From: Pleomorphomonas sp. NRK KF1
Lineage (GTDB): Bacteria; Pseudomonadota; Alphaproteobacteria; Rhizobiales; Pleomorphomonadaceae
Assembly (NCBI RefSeq): GCF_023721755.1
Contig: NZ_JAMDLH010000004.1
Coordinates: forward strand, 186,001 to 250,000
DNA length: 64,000 nucleotides
Direction of reading: 5' to 3'
Position 1 is the first letter of the stretch; each line of letters starts with the position of its first letter. Positions 25,603 through 34,286 of the stretch are shown piece after piece. Position numbers and translations under genes: made by a program. The notes under the pieces were generated by a model. That model had not been told where the DNA came from, did not search any database, and was given only the letters and a program-made list of their open reading frames with translations.

Positions 25603-26523
25603 TCAGCGAAGGCGCCAGACCGGGTTGCTCCAGGCGCGGCGGCCGACGGCGTCGGTGACGATGACGCGCAGCCACGGGCTGCCTTCCAGCCCGTCGAGCG
25701 GCAGCGACACGCGGCTCATGCCGGTGCCGAAGCTGTGCTCGTACTGGTAGCCCCGGCCGATGGCGAGAACGCCCGAGGCCGGCGAGCACTCGACGACCAG
25801 CCGGTCGCCCTCGAAGGCAAGATTATGGATCTCCGGCCCCTGGCTCGAATAGAAGGCGCCGGCCTTGAGCGCGGCGAGGATGGCCTCGGCGCTGTTGTCG
25901 GCCGCCTTCACCATCACCCAGGCGGCGCCGAAATCGGGCGCCTTGAAATGCGCGTCGTCGGAGGCATAGGCGAGGAGGCGCCGGCCCTTGTCGGCGAGAC
26001 CGTCGAGCATGTAGGCGCCGTCGCCCTTGTCGTGAACGATCTGGCAGCCGTGGTTGTAGATCTCCACCGCGTGGCAGGCGTCGGCCACCGTCTCGGCGTC
26101 GGCCAGCGACAGCTGGTACCAGGCCGGATGGGCCATGCCGACGAAGGCGCCGGCCGCCCTGGCGCGGCGGGCCAACGCCGGGCCGTCCTCGTCCTCAGTG
26201 GTGGGCGCGAAGTCGGCCGGCAGACCGGCGGCCACCAGATGCCAGAGGTCGCTCATCTCGGTGCGCGGGGCGTGCAGCTCGGCGCCGAGGATCAGCGTCA
26301 GGCCGTCCACCGGGCCGGCGTCGGTGATCGGGAAGCCGTAGGACGGCAGGAAATGGTCGGTGATCGACAGGAAATCGTAGCCGGCGGCGCGGTAGCGGCT
26401 CACCACCTCGTCCGGCGGCAGGCGACCGTCCGACCGGTTGGTGTGGGTGTGGATGTTGCCCTTGAGGAAGCGGCCGGGGGCGGTAAAGGCAGTGAAGGCG
26501 GCGAAGTCGGTCATGTCGATCAT
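25603..26523 (-). CDS. PHP-domain metallophosphoesterase (CehA/McbA-like)
   Basis: A 306-aa PHP-family hydrolase. The metal ligands are visible as NIHTHTNRSDG, SITDHF, GAELHAP, GMAHPAW and ASDDAHFK in the canonical order of PHP motifs I-IV. A C-terminal beta-sandwich-like part (about 215-306) follows. No signal peptide is seen. Related proteins hydrolyse phosphodiesters or carbamates. Next to a sugar-type ABC importer and an RpiR regulator, it probably cleaves an imported phosphorylated compound; the substrate is unknown. It lies 63 bases after the binding-protein gene, with a hairpin between. Confidence 0.82.
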   Translation of the reverse strand: MIDMTDFAAFTAFTAPGRFLKGNIHTHTNRSDGRLPPDEVVSRYRAAGYDFLSITDHFLPSYGFPITDAGPVDGLTLILGAELHAPRTEMSDLWHLVAAGLPADFAPTTEDEDGPALARRARAAGAFVGMAHPAWYQLSLADAETVADACHAVEIYNHGCQIVHDKGDGAYMLDGLADKGRRLLAYASDDAHFKAPDFGAAWVMVKAADNSAEAILAALKAGAFYSSQGPEIHNLAFEGDRLVVECSPASGVLAIGRGYQYEHSFGTGMSRVSLPLDGLEGSPWLRVIVTDAVGRRAWSNPVWRLR

Positions 26524-26550
26524 CCGGAAAGGAAGGGGCGCGGGGGCGGT

Positions 26551-26576
26551 CGGAGCGGAGGCATGTCCCCGCTCCG
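26551..26576 (-). terminator. Intercistronic hairpin between binding-protein and PHP genes
   Basis: Arms CGGAGCGG (26551-26558) and CCGCTCCG (26569-26576) pair perfectly, with no T tract in the transcribed direction. It may protect the 3' end of the binding-protein message or reduce downstream expression rather than end transcription. Confidence 0.5.
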
Positions 26577-26586
26577 GCGCTTCATG

Positions 26587-27867
26587 TCACTTGGCGATCA
26601 GGTCGTCGGTGGCGTTGACCATCTCGGCAAGGCCGTCGTCGACCGAGAGGTCGCCGCTCATCACCTCGGCGATCAGGTCGCGCTGGGTGCGCCAGATCTC
26701 CACGGCGTTGGTGCCGGGGTAGCCGGCCCAGGGCGCGGCGCGGTCGATCTGATCGAGCGAGGTGCGCCAGTTGGGGTGGCTCTTGTAGAAGTCGCCCAGC
26801 AGCTCCGGCGCCATGGCCTTCTGGTTGGTGGGCATGTAGCCCGAGCCGAGCACGGCGATCTTCTGGCCTTCCGGCGAGGAGATGAACTTGACGTACTCCC
26901 AGGCGGCGGCCTGCTTCTCGGCGTCCTTGGCGAGGATCAGCGCGCCGTTGCCGCCGGTCGGCACCTTGCCGGCTTCCTTGTTCGACACCGGGTAGACGGC
27001 GGTGCCGACGGTGAACTTGCCGGCCGACATCTCCTCGAAGGAGCGGGCCGAGTTGACCGACTGCACGGTGAAGCCGGTGAGGCCGGCGACGAACTGCTGG
27101 CGGGCCTGATCGAACTCCATCTGCTTCATGCCACCTTCGGTGACGAAGCGGCGGGCAAGCTCCAGCGCCGCGCGGCCGCTGTCGCCGTTCCAGGCCACGG
27201 TCTTGCCGTCTTCGTTCATGAAGGGCTGGCCCTGCTGCGAGATGAGGGCGCGCCACAGCCAGTCGTCCGGCCAGACGTCGATGGTGTAGGAGGCGCCGGT
27301 GACGCCGCCGCCGAGGGCCGCCACCTTGGCGCCGAGGGCAAGCCAGCCGTCCCAGTCGGTCGGCAGGTGGGCGGTGTCGCCGCCGGCCTTCTCGATCAGC
27401 TCCTTGTTGTAGAAGATGATCGGCGTCGAGGCGTTGAAGGGCATGCCCCAGATCTTGCCGTCGACGGTGGTCAGGTTGATCATCGCCGGGTTGAAGTTGT
27501 CGTCGAGCCAGCCCTGGCCGCCTTCCTTGTCGATGAACGGCTTGAGGTCGACGATCTGACCCTTGGGCTCCAGAACGCGCACCATCGCCGGCAACAGGTG
27601 ATAGCCGGAGTGGTAGACATCGGGCAGGTTGCCGGTCATGGCGTCGCGGATGATCGCCTGGTGGCCGGCGTCGTAGCTCTCCGGCGAGGCGCGGAAGACG
27701 ACCTTGATGTCCGGGTGCTTTTCCATGAAGGCCTTGGCTTCGGCCTCGTGGAAGTGGTTGTGGCCCGGCCAGGGATGCATGACCTCGATGGTGACTTCCG
27801 CTTGCGCGGAGGCGGCGGCGAAGGCTAGGCTGGCCGTTACGGCTGCGACGCCGATGAGCCTGTTCAT
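26587..27867 (-). CDS. ABC sugar-type substrate-binding protein
   Basis: A 426-aa periplasmic binding protein of family 1 (MalE/UgpB-like). ATG 27867 gives a signal peptide ending ASAQAE, with a GGAG upstream. The mature start VTIEVMHPWPGHNHFHEAEA, the middle MPFNASTPIIFYNKELIEKA and the C-terminal EYVKFISSPEGQKIAVLGSG follow the solute-binding-protein 1 pattern. GYMPTNQKA resembles UgpB-type proteins, so glycerol-3-phosphate or a related phosphodiester is possible, but the ligand is not proven. It sits third in transport gene order behind both permeases. Confidence 0.92.
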   Translation of the reverse strand: MNRLIGVAAVTASLAFAAASAQAEVTIEVMHPWPGHNHFHEAEAKAFMEKHPDIKVVFRASPESYDAGHQAIIRDAMTGNLPDVYHSGYHLLPAMVRVLEPKGQIVDLKPFIDKEGGQGWLDDNFNPAMINLTTVDGKIWGMPFNASTPIIFYNKELIEKAGGDTAHLPTDWDGWLALGAKVAALGGGVTGASYTIDVWPDDWLWRALISQQGQPFMNEDGKTVAWNGDSGRAALELARRFVTEGGMKQMEFDQARQQFVAGLTGFTVQSVNSARSFEEMSAGKFTVGTAVYPVSNKEAGKVPTGGNGALILAKDAEKQAAAWEYVKFISSPEGQKIAVLGSGYMPTNQKAMAPELLGDFYKSHPNWRTSLDQIDRAAPWAGYPGTNAVEIWRTQRDLIAEVMSGDLSVDDGLAEMVNATDDLIAK

Positions 27868-27925
27868 GGGTGTTCTCCGTTGCTTCGGTGGACGACAGGA
27901 ACGGCGCGCGGAACCGCCGCGGCCG

Positions 27926-27956
27926 GGGCGGGATGGGGCGCAATCCCATCCTGCCC
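27926..27956 (-). terminator. Intercistronic hairpin before the binding-protein gene
   Basis: Arms GGGCGGGATGGG (27926-27937) and CCCATCCTGCCC (27945-27956) pair with one mismatch. The hairpin lies between the second permease and the binding-protein gene. It probably stabilises or separates the highly needed binding-protein mRNA. Confidence 0.45.
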
Positions 27957-28002
27957 GCCGGACCCCGGCCACCGCCGGAACCCGGAACGGACTGGGGCCC
28001 GA

Positions 28003-28848
28003 CTACTTCAGGCCCATGGTGGTGATGCCGCGGATGAAGTGCCGCTGCGCCATGAGGAAACCCAGCATCAGCGGCGCGGTGAGAATGGCGGCGGTCGCCA
28101 TCAGCGCGCCGTAGTTCTCCCCGCTCTCGACGTCGGTGAAATAGGCAAGGCCGAGCGGCGGCGTCATCAGCTCGTTGGAGCGGACGACGATCAGCGGCCA
28201 GTAGAGGTCGTTCCAGTGGGCGGTGACCGAGAACACCGCGAAGGCGGCGATGGCCGGCAAGGATGCGGGCACCACGATGGTCCAGAGGATCGCGCTCTCC
28301 GACATGCCGTCGAGCCGGGCGGCCTGGATGATCTCGTCCGGATAGGACTTGAAGGTCTGCCGGAACAGGAAGATGGCGAACACCGACAGGAAGAACGGCG
28401 CCATCATCGCGAAATAGCTGTCGAGCGCGCCCATGGCGTTGAGCCCGAGATAGAGCGGCAATGCCGGCGCCTGGATCGGCACGGTGAGGCAGAACAGCAC
28501 CGTGGCGAACAGCAGGTCGCGGCCGCGAAACTCATACTTTGCCAGCGCGTAGGCGCAGGGAATGGCGGTGAGCAGCTGCACGATCAGGATGCCGGCGCAG
28601 ACCACGACGCCGTTCTTCATGAAGGTCAGCACCGGCGACTGGGTGACCGACTGGATGTAATATTTGAGACCGGTGAACTCGACCGGCAGCCAGTGGAAGT
28701 CCGGCGTGAACAGCTCCTGCGGCGTGCGCACCGAAGTGACCAGCAGTACGTAGAAGGGGAACAGGAACAGGAAGGCCAGGAACAAGAGCACCAGATGGGC
28801 GAGGATCTGGCCGGGGCGGATGCGGTAGGGCGAGCGGCGCGCGGACAT
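28003..28848 (-). CDS. ABC sugar permease, MalG/UgpE type
   Basis: A 281-aa inner-membrane permease with six predicted helices. The EAA loop reads EIIQAARLDGMSESAILWTI, the usual contact with the ATPase. The N-terminus (HLVLLFLAFLFLFPFYVLLV) and the C-terminal GITTMGLK are typical of MalG-like subunits. Its ATG shares one base with the stop of the upstream permease (TGATG), indicating translational coupling. Confidence 0.93.
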   Translation of the reverse strand: MSARRSPYRIRPGQILAHLVLLFLAFLFLFPFYVLLVTSVRTPQELFTPDFHWLPVEFTGLKYYIQSVTQSPVLTFMKNGVVVCAGILIVQLLTAIPCAYALAKYEFRGRDLLFATVLFCLTVPIQAPALPLYLGLNAMGALDSYFAMMAPFFLSVFAIFLFRQTFKSYPDEIIQAARLDGMSESAILWTIVVPASLPAIAAFAVFSVTAHWNDLYWPLIVVRSNELMTPPLGLAYFTDVESGENYGALMATAAILTAPLMLGFLMAQRHFIRGITTMGLK

Positions 28849-29774
28849 CAGTAGTGCACCCTGCGATCGAGGACGCGGGCCTGCACCCAGGCGAACACCA
28901 GCATGATCGCCAGGAACACCGTGGTCATCGCCGCCGCCGACCCCATGCGGAAGTAGCTGAAGCCTTCGAGATAGGTGGTGTAGAGCAGCACGTCGGAGGC
29001 GCCGCGCGGCCCGCCGCGCGTGATGACGGCCACCGTGTCGAACACCTTGAAGGCGGTGATGGTGGAGGTGACCAGCACGAACATCATGGTCGGCCCGAGA
29101 AGCGGCAGCGTCACCGAGAAGAAGCGGTCGAGCTTGTCGTCCATGCCGTCGATGGCGGCGGCGTCGTAAAGGTCCTGCGGCACGGCCGTCAGCCCGGCCG
29201 AGAACAGCACCATGTTGAAGCCGGCAAGGCTCCAGATGTTGATGACGGCAAGGCCGGCCAGCGCCAGGCTGCGATCGCCGAACACGTCGATGGCCGGCAG
29301 CCCCAGCGCGACGAGCAGCAGGTTGAACGGGCCGATGGTGCCGTGCAGCAGATACTTCCACACCATGGCCATGGCGACGACGGTGGCCGTGACCGGCAGG
29401 AAGAACACCAGCCGGTAGAGCCGGCCGCCATGGTCGAGCCCGTCGATCAGCACGGCCAGCAGCAGCCCCAGGATCACCGAGCCCGGCACCACCATGGCGA
29501 CATAGGCGAAGGTGTTGAACAGAGCCCGCCGGAAGGTGCGGTCGTTCAGAAGCTGCAGGTAGTTGTCGAGCCCGACGAAGGGGATCGCGTCCTCGCCGAA
29601 GCGATAGTCGGTGAAGCTCATCGCCAGCATGACGACGATCGGGGCGAGCACGGTGAGCACCATCAGCGCCACCGCCGGAATGGCCATGGCATAGGCGACG
29701 CGGGCCGGCAGCACGGCGCCGAGCCGGCGCGGACGGGCGGCGGCCGGCGCTTCGGTGAGCACGATGTCAGCCAT
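28848..29774 (-). CDS. ABC sugar permease, MalF/UgpA type
   Basis: A 308-aa inner-membrane permease with six predicted helices. The EAA loop is DLYDAAAIDGMDDKLDRFFS, and the conserved N-terminal LAPIVVMLAMSFTDY precedes the transport domain. GGGAGG lies eight bases before the ATG. It overlaps the end of the ATPase gene by eight bases and the start of the next permease by one, so all three are one transcription unit. Confidence 0.93.
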   Translation of the reverse strand: MADIVLTEAPAAARPRRLGAVLPARVAYAMAIPAVALMVLTVLAPIVVMLAMSFTDYRFGEDAIPFVGLDNYLQLLNDRTFRRALFNTFAYVAMVVPGSVILGLLLAVLIDGLDHGGRLYRLVFFLPVTATVVAMAMVWKYLLHGTIGPFNLLLVALGLPAIDVFGDRSLALAGLAVINIWSLAGFNMVLFSAGLTAVPQDLYDAAAIDGMDDKLDRFFSVTLPLLGPTMMFVLVTSTITAFKVFDTVAVITRGGPRGASDVLLYTTYLEGFSYFRMGSAAAMTTVFLAIMLVFAWVQARVLDRRVHY

Positions 29775-30912
29775 GGGCGTAGCCTCCCGTCGGGGTGACG
29801 TGGCGGCGGTCGAGCCGCTGGCCGGCGCCGTCGAACAGCAAGACGTCGTCGGGGGAGAGGCGCGCCACCGCGCTGTCGCCGGAAAAGAGGGCGAAGGCGC
29901 CGGCCTGAAGGCGCGCCGTCAGCGGATGGCCGCCGACCTCGGTGCGAAGGAAGACCAGCGTCTCGTGACCCAGACCCTCGACGCGCTCGACGCGGCAGGC
30001 GATGGCAAGGCCGGGGCCGTCAGAAACAAGGCGCAATGCTTCCGGACGGAAGGCGGCGTGGGCAGCGCCCTTCCACTCGGCGGCGAGCGGGGCGAAGCCG
30101 GCGTTGGCGGCGATGAGGGCGTCGACGGAGAGCACATTGATCTCGGGCGAGCCGATGAAGCGGGCAACGCGCAGGTCGCGCGGGTCGGCGTAGAGCTCGG
30201 CCGGACTGGCGCATTGGACGATGCCGCCGTCCATCATCACCGCCACGCGGCTCGACATGGTCATCGCTTCGACCTGATCGTGGGTGACGTAGATGAAGGT
30301 GGCGCCGAGCTTCTGGTGCAGCGCGGTGATCTCGCCGCGCATGGCGACGCGCAGGCGGGCGTCGAGGTTGCTGAGCGGCTCGTCCATCAGGAAGACGCGC
30401 GGATGGCGGACGATGGCGCGGGCGAGCGCCACGCGCTGGCGCTGGCCGCCGGAGAGCGTCGCCGGTCGCCGGGCCAGGAGGCCGTCGATCTCCACCATCT
30501 CGGCCGCCCGTGTCACCGCCGCGCGGATGCGGGCGCGCCGCTCGCCGACGCCCGGCCAGAGGCGGCCGAGAAGCGGCAGGCGGGCGCCGCGCGGCAGCTC
30601 GCGCATCCTGAGCGGCGTGGCGATGTTCTCGGCCACCGTCATGTGCGGATAGAGGGCGTAGGACTGGAACACCATGGCGACGTCGCGCGCCTTGGGCGGC
30701 AGATGATCGACCGGCTCGCCGCCGATGGCGATCTCGCCCGAGGTCTGCGGCGCCAGGCCGGCGATGATCCGGAGCAGCGTCGACTTGCCGCAACCGGACG
30801 GCCCCACAAGCGTCATGAACTCGCCCGGCCGCACCGACAGCGAGGCCGAACGAAGGGAGACGGTATCCCCATAGCGCTTTTCGATCGCCGTGATCTCGAC
30901 TGCGGCCGACAT
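29767..30912 (-). CDS. ABC transporter ATP-binding protein, UgpC/MalK type
   Basis: A 381-aa ATPase. Walker A is GPSGCGKST, the Q loop is MVFQSYALYP, the signature is LSGGQRQRVALARAI, Walker B is VFLMDEPLSNLD and the switch is VTHDQVEAMT. The C-terminal TOBE/OB domain (about 240-381) marks the sugar-importer class. ATG 30912 has GAGGGG upstream; the frame extends 28 residues further without a family match. It is the first gene of the operon, so the promoter should lie near 30920-31010. Confidence 0.95.
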   Translation of the reverse strand: MSAAVEITAIEKRYGDTVSLRSASLSVRPGEFMTLVGPSGCGKSTLLRIIAGLAPQTSGEIAIGGEPVDHLPPKARDVAMVFQSYALYPHMTVAENIATPLRMRELPRGARLPLLGRLWPGVGERRARIRAAVTRAAEMVEIDGLLARRPATLSGGQRQRVALARAIVRHPRVFLMDEPLSNLDARLRVAMRGEITALHQKLGATFIYVTHDQVEAMTMSSRVAVMMDGGIVQCASPAELYADPRDLRVARFIGSPEINVLSVDALIAANAGFAPLAAEWKGAAHAAFRPEALRLVSDGPGLAIACRVERVEGLGHETLVFLRTEVGGHPLTARLQAGAFALFSGDSAVARLSPDDVLLFDGAGQRLDRRHVTPTGGYAHG

Positions 30913-31015
30913 GGCACCCCTCGCTGTTTTCGCAATGGATGCCTCGTAATGGAGTTTTGCTTCACTCAAATGACGCTTCGAAGAATTTTCCTTCACACAT
31001 CCCCGAAACCGCCGA

Positions 31016-32179
31016 TCACCGCCGCCTCTTGCCGGCCATGCCGAACAGGAAGCGGCTGACCGGATGGCGGTCGATCAGGGCGGCGAGCGCCAGGCTGACA
31101 GCCGTGGTAGAAATGACGATAGCAAGGTATTTTGAAAGCGGTGCGTCGCTCCAGCCGATGGTGAGGAACCCCAGGGCGATGATGATCGTCTGGTGCAGCA
31201 TGTAGAAGGCCATGGCGTAGGGCGTGAAACCGGTGAGCCAGGGAACGCGCCGGTCGAACCGCGCAAAACCGCCGATAAGCGCGAGGAGCAGCACCCATTC
31301 GCACATCGTCCGGAGGGTCGTCCAGGTCAGCCGCGTCATCGGCAGCGGCGTCACGAAGCGGTGGAAAAGGGCCGTCACGATCAGCAGCGCCGCCAGCCCG
31401 GCCAGAACAGGGAACCGCCGCCGGATCTCCGCGCGCGGCGCCTCGGTCAGCGCCAACAGTGCGCCCACCAGCATCAGCCAGGCGAAATGGGCGTGGTTGG
31501 CCCAGTCTCCGACCAGCGCGTGGCTGCTGCCATAGCGCGGCCGCAGCCTCGCCTCGGTGACGATTAGCGGCAGGCCAAGCAGCAGCAGCATCGGAAGGTT
31601 GGCAAAGCCGGCCGAGAAGGCGCCCCGGAGCGGCCGACCCGCCGCCGACCGCAACGCCAGGAAGACGGGCAGCAGCACCAGCGAGTAGACGAACAGGTAG
31701 ATCAGGAACCACAGGTGATGCCAGCTGAAGTTGGCCTTGTCGTAGCAGCAGTCGAAGAAGCGCGGCAGGAAGTCGATGAAGCCGACGTCGAGCCTGAGCG
31801 GCGACTGCGTCACGAGATCGGCCGGCGCGATGCGTTCGAGATAGACCTGCGGCAGCACCAGCGCGAAGATGCCGAAGACGAAGGGCACGAACAGGCGGGT
31901 GACGCGTTCGCCTGCGAAACGGCCGGCGCTGCGGCGCTCCAGCGACAGCATCATGCTGAACCCGGCCAGCAGGAACAGCATCGGCATGCCCCAGACGTTG
32001 AACAGCGCCACCACCACGTCGGCGGCGAGATAGGTGTGCCGGTCCTTGATGTGCCAGGGCTCCGGATCGAACAGCCGCGCGGTGTGGAAAAGCACGAGGC
32101 TGAGCACCGCGACGTTCCGCAGGTTGTCGACCCAGAAGAGGCGTGTCTGTAGCCTTGTTCCCGAAGCGAGGCCGTTCAT
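31016..32179 (-). CDS. Membrane acyltransferase (acyltransferase 3/OpgC-like)
   Basis: A 387-aa membrane protein with about ten hydrophobic helices. The start LFWVDNLRNVAVLSLVLFHT has the family's D-x-L-R and a conserved His. FNVWGMPMLFLLAGFSM, the middle WHHLWFLIYLFVYSL and the end FTPYAMAFYMLHQTI also fit acyltransferase family 3 and glucan-modifying OpgC-like proteins. These proteins transfer acyl groups to surface or periplasmic glycans; the acceptor here is unknown. It is divergent from a TetR regulator with a palindromic operator in the 145-bp gap. Confidence 0.87.
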   Translation of the reverse strand: MNGLASGTRLQTRLFWVDNLRNVAVLSLVLFHTARLFDPEPWHIKDRHTYLAADVVVALFNVWGMPMLFLLAGFSMMLSLERRSAGRFAGERVTRLFVPFVFGIFALVLPQVYLERIAPADLVTQSPLRLDVGFIDFLPRFFDCCYDKANFSWHHLWFLIYLFVYSLVLLPVFLALRSAAGRPLRGAFSAGFANLPMLLLLGLPLIVTEARLRPRYGSSHALVGDWANHAHFAWLMLVGALLALTEAPRAEIRRRFPVLAGLAALLIVTALFHRFVTPLPMTRLTWTTLRTMCEWVLLLALIGGFARFDRRVPWLTGFTPYAMAFYMLHQTIIIALGFLTIGWSDAPLSKYLAIVISTTAVSLALAALIDRHPVSRFLFGMAGKRRR

Positions 32180-32280
32180 GGCGTGTACTCCGCAGCGTCC
32201 GACCGGAGCGGACGAGGATGGACGGGATGATGCGGGTTGAAACCGGATGCCTTTTTCCGGTCCGAAGGCGTATGATTCAA

Positions 32281-32303
32281 TAAATGAACGAATCGTTCAT
32301 TTA
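32281..32303. promoter_or_regulatory. TetR operator palindrome
   Basis: Perfect 11-bp arms TAAATGAACGA and TCGTTCATTTA with a one-base centre lie between the divergent acyltransferase and tetR genes. It is the obvious operator for the TetR protein beginning at 32325. Confidence 0.75.
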
Positions 32304-32324
32304 AAACAAGTGTTGGAAACCCGG

Positions 32325-32999
32325 ATGCGACGCAAAGACCCCGACCGCCTTGCCACCCTCGCCGACGCGGCGCTCGCCGTGTTCACAGAGCGCGGCTATC
32401 GCCTGACGCAGGTGGCCGACATCGCGGCGGCGGCCGGCGTCTCGGCCGGATCGATCTACAACTACGCCGAAGGCAAGGACGCCCTGCTGAAGCTGGCGGT
32501 GCTCCGCGCCGCCGGCCGGCTCTCCGAGGTGACGCCACCGCTCGCCGCGCCGGGGCTCGACGGCGTCGTCGAACTGATCGACGCCATCCTGACGCCGGAA
32601 ACGCTGGAGTGGCCGGTGCTGACGCCGGCCGGGCGCACCCCCGCCCTGCCCTTCCGCGAGACGCTTTCGGCCATCGTCGACGAGACCTTCGCCTTCCTCT
32701 CCGCCCGCTACCGGCTGATCTGGCTGCTCGACCGGCTGTCGCTGGAGATGGACGCCGTGCGCGACATCCACGTGCTCGGCGCCAAGACGCGCTACCTCAA
32801 GGGGCTCGTCGCCTTCCTCGCCCTGCACCTGCCCGACGACGAGGCCACCGTCGCCGCCACGGCGCGCGGCATCCTGGAGGTGATCGTCTGGTTCGCCATG
32901 CACCGCCACCGCGACCGCCTGTTCCCCGCCTTAGGCGACGAAAGGGCCCTCGCCCTCGCCCGCCGCCTGGTGCTGGATGGGGCGGCAGGGCAGCGGTAA
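32325..32999 (+). CDS. TetR-family transcriptional regulator
   Basis: A 224-aa repressor. The N-terminal HTH (about 5-55) reads LADAALAVFTERGYRLTQV and AAAGVSAGSIYNYAEGKDAL. The C-terminal half is a ligand-binding dimer domain without a recognised subfamily. ATG 32325 is preferred because the HTH begins immediately after it and the upstream frame runs through the operator palindrome. It probably represses itself and the divergent membrane acyltransferase. Confidence 0.9.
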   Translation: MRRKDPDRLATLADAALAVFTERGYRLTQVADIAAAAGVSAGSIYNYAEGKDALLKLAVLRAAGRLSEVTPPLAAPGLDGVVELIDAILTPETLEWPVLTPAGRTPALPFRETLSAIVDETFAFLSARYRLIWLLDRLSLEMDAVRDIHVLGAKTRYLKGLVAFLALHLPDDEATVAATARGILEVIVWFAMHRHRDRLFPALGDERALALARRLVLDGAAGQR

Positions 33000-33081
33000 A
33001 TCCGAAGCCCGCACCGGCGGTCTGATGAGGGGCGATACAGACACATGCGTTGGCGCCTGCGATCGAACCCGTGCCGAAACC

Positions 33082-33117
33082 TATTTCGTTTATTTCGTTT
33101 GTTTCGTTTATTTCGAT
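33082..33117. repeat. Four tandem 9-bp repeats upstream of the HTH/PIN pair
   Basis: TATTTCGTT is repeated four times with small changes (TATTTCGTT, TATTTCGTT, TGTTTCGTT, TATTTCGAT) and then partly again. It ends about 45 bases before the Shine-Dalgarno of the HTH gene. The low complexity and AT-richness contrast with the flanks. It may be promoter sequence with slippage-prone spacing. Confidence 0.75.
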
Positions 33118-33171
33118 TATTGGCAGATCCGATTTCTGGCCTATAATGAGTTTCCAATCCTGGAGGATGCC

Positions 33172-33630
33172 ATGGCCTTGTCAGCGAGTGTTTCCGAGAT
33201 CGGCGGCCGACTGCCGTCCGAGCAGGAGATGGCCGCCGCGAACCAGCTTCGCCAGATCATCGCCGCCGGAATGGACGGCGACACCAAGCTGCGCGTGATG
33301 GAGGACGGCAAGAAACAACCATCCGAAATCGTGCTGACACCGGCGCTGTCGCGGCTTCTCATGGGGCTGCTTCGCCATATCGGAAGCGGCGATGCGGTGA
33401 CGCTCGTCCCGCTCCACAGGATGATGACGACCCAACAGGCGGCCGACATCCTGAACGTGTCCCGCCCCTTCCTGGTGTCGCTGCTGGAGAAGGACGAGCT
33501 TCCCTATTCGATGGTCGGGCGGCATCGGCGGATCAAGGCCGAGGATCTCTTTGCCTATCAGCGCAGCCGCGACGACAGACGCAGCCAGGCCCTGTCCGAT
33601 CTCGCCGAACTGGACCGGGACATGATCTGA
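33172..33630 (+). CDS. HTH (excisionase-type) antitoxin-like protein
   Basis: A 152-aa protein with a C-terminal MerR/excisionase-type helix-turn-helix: MMTTQQAADILNVSRPFLVS, then LPYSMVGRHRRIKAEDLFAY. Such HTH proteins are frequently paired with PIN-domain toxins. ATG 33172 has GGAGG five bases upstream; the long upstream frame runs through tandem repeats and is rejected. The N-terminal half (LPSEQEMAAANQLRQIIAAG) should contact the partner. The PIN gene starts three bases after the stop, so the two are coupled. Confidence 0.85.
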   Translation: MALSASVSEIGGRLPSEQEMAAANQLRQIIAAGMDGDTKLRVMEDGKKQPSEIVLTPALSRLLMGLLRHIGSGDAVTLVPLHRMMTTQQAADILNVSRPFLVSLLEKDELPYSMVGRHRRIKAEDLFAYQRSRDDRRSQALSDLAELDRDMI

Positions 33631-33633
33631 AGA

Positions 33634-34224
33634 ATGTTCGCCAATCGCTTCACCGCTTTCGTCGATGCGAACGTTCTCGCCGGAGCGTTGAAGCGCAACC
33701 TTCTTCTCACTCTGTCGGAAGCGGGGCATTTTCGGGTGCGCTGGTCGGCGGCGGTGCTGGACGAGACCGAACGCGCCATAGAAACCATCCTTGGAGAAAG
33801 AGGAGAAGGCGACGCACGAGCGCGCGCCGCCAAGCATCGGTCTGCGATGGAGCGAGCCTTCGAGGATGCGACCGTCACCGACTATGGCGAGTTCCTGAAC
33901 ATCGGCGCCCGGCTTCCGGACCCAAAGGATGGCCACGTCCTGGCCGCCGCCCTCAAGGCCAAGGCCGACGTGCTGGTCACGGACAACCTGAAGCACTTTC
34001 CGCCGGACGTTCTCTCGCCCCTCGGCCTCGATGCGCTGTCTGCGGACGTGTTCATCGCCAACACCATCACCCTTGCCACCGCATCTGCCGTCCCGGCGCT
34101 GCGCAAGATGCGGGAACGCTTCCGCAACCCCGAAATGGACGCCGAACGGTTGCTGATCCGAATGGAGGCCGTCGGCCTTCTCGAAACCGCAACCAGCTTG
34201 AGACCATTCTCATGTTCGCTGTAG
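33634..34224 (+). CDS. PIN-domain RNase, VapC-like toxin
   Basis: A 196-aa PIN protein. The acidic active site is intact: Asp11 (FVDANVL), Glu44 (VLDETERAI), Asp99 (DPKDGHVLAAA) and Asp117 (LVTDNLKHFP). It is longer than classic VapC (about 130 aa) and has a C-terminal extension from about residue 140, as in the COG2405/PIN_3-like group paired with excisionase-type HTH proteins. Probable role: ribonuclease toxin neutralised by the upstream protein. A strong hairpin terminator follows. Confidence 0.87.
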   Translation: MFANRFTAFVDANVLAGALKRNLLLTLSEAGHFRVRWSAAVLDETERAIETILGERGEGDARARAAKHRSAMERAFEDATVTDYGEFLNIGARLPDPKDGHVLAAALKAKADVLVTDNLKHFPPDVLSPLGLDALSADVFIANTITLATASAVPALRKMRERFRNPEMDAERLLIRMEAVGLLETATSLRPFSCSL

Positions 34225-34237
34225 TCCCCATGCGAAA

Positions 34238-34260
34238 AGGCCCGGCGCGGGGCCGGGCCT
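34238..34260. terminator. Bidirectional terminator between PIN toxin and chemoreceptor
   Basis: Arms AGGCCCGG (34238-34245) and CCGGGCCT (34253-34260) form a strong hairpin between convergent genes. AAAA precedes it on the left, giving a T run for the minus strand. Confidence 0.75.
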
Positions 34261-34286
34261 GATCCTTCCTTGTCGTTGCGGAGCCG

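Noticed and set aside
33082-33117. Short tandem repeats considered as a CRISPR array
   Set aside because: The unit is only 9 bp with no spacers. No cas genes or 25-40-bp spaced repeats occur anywhere in the window.
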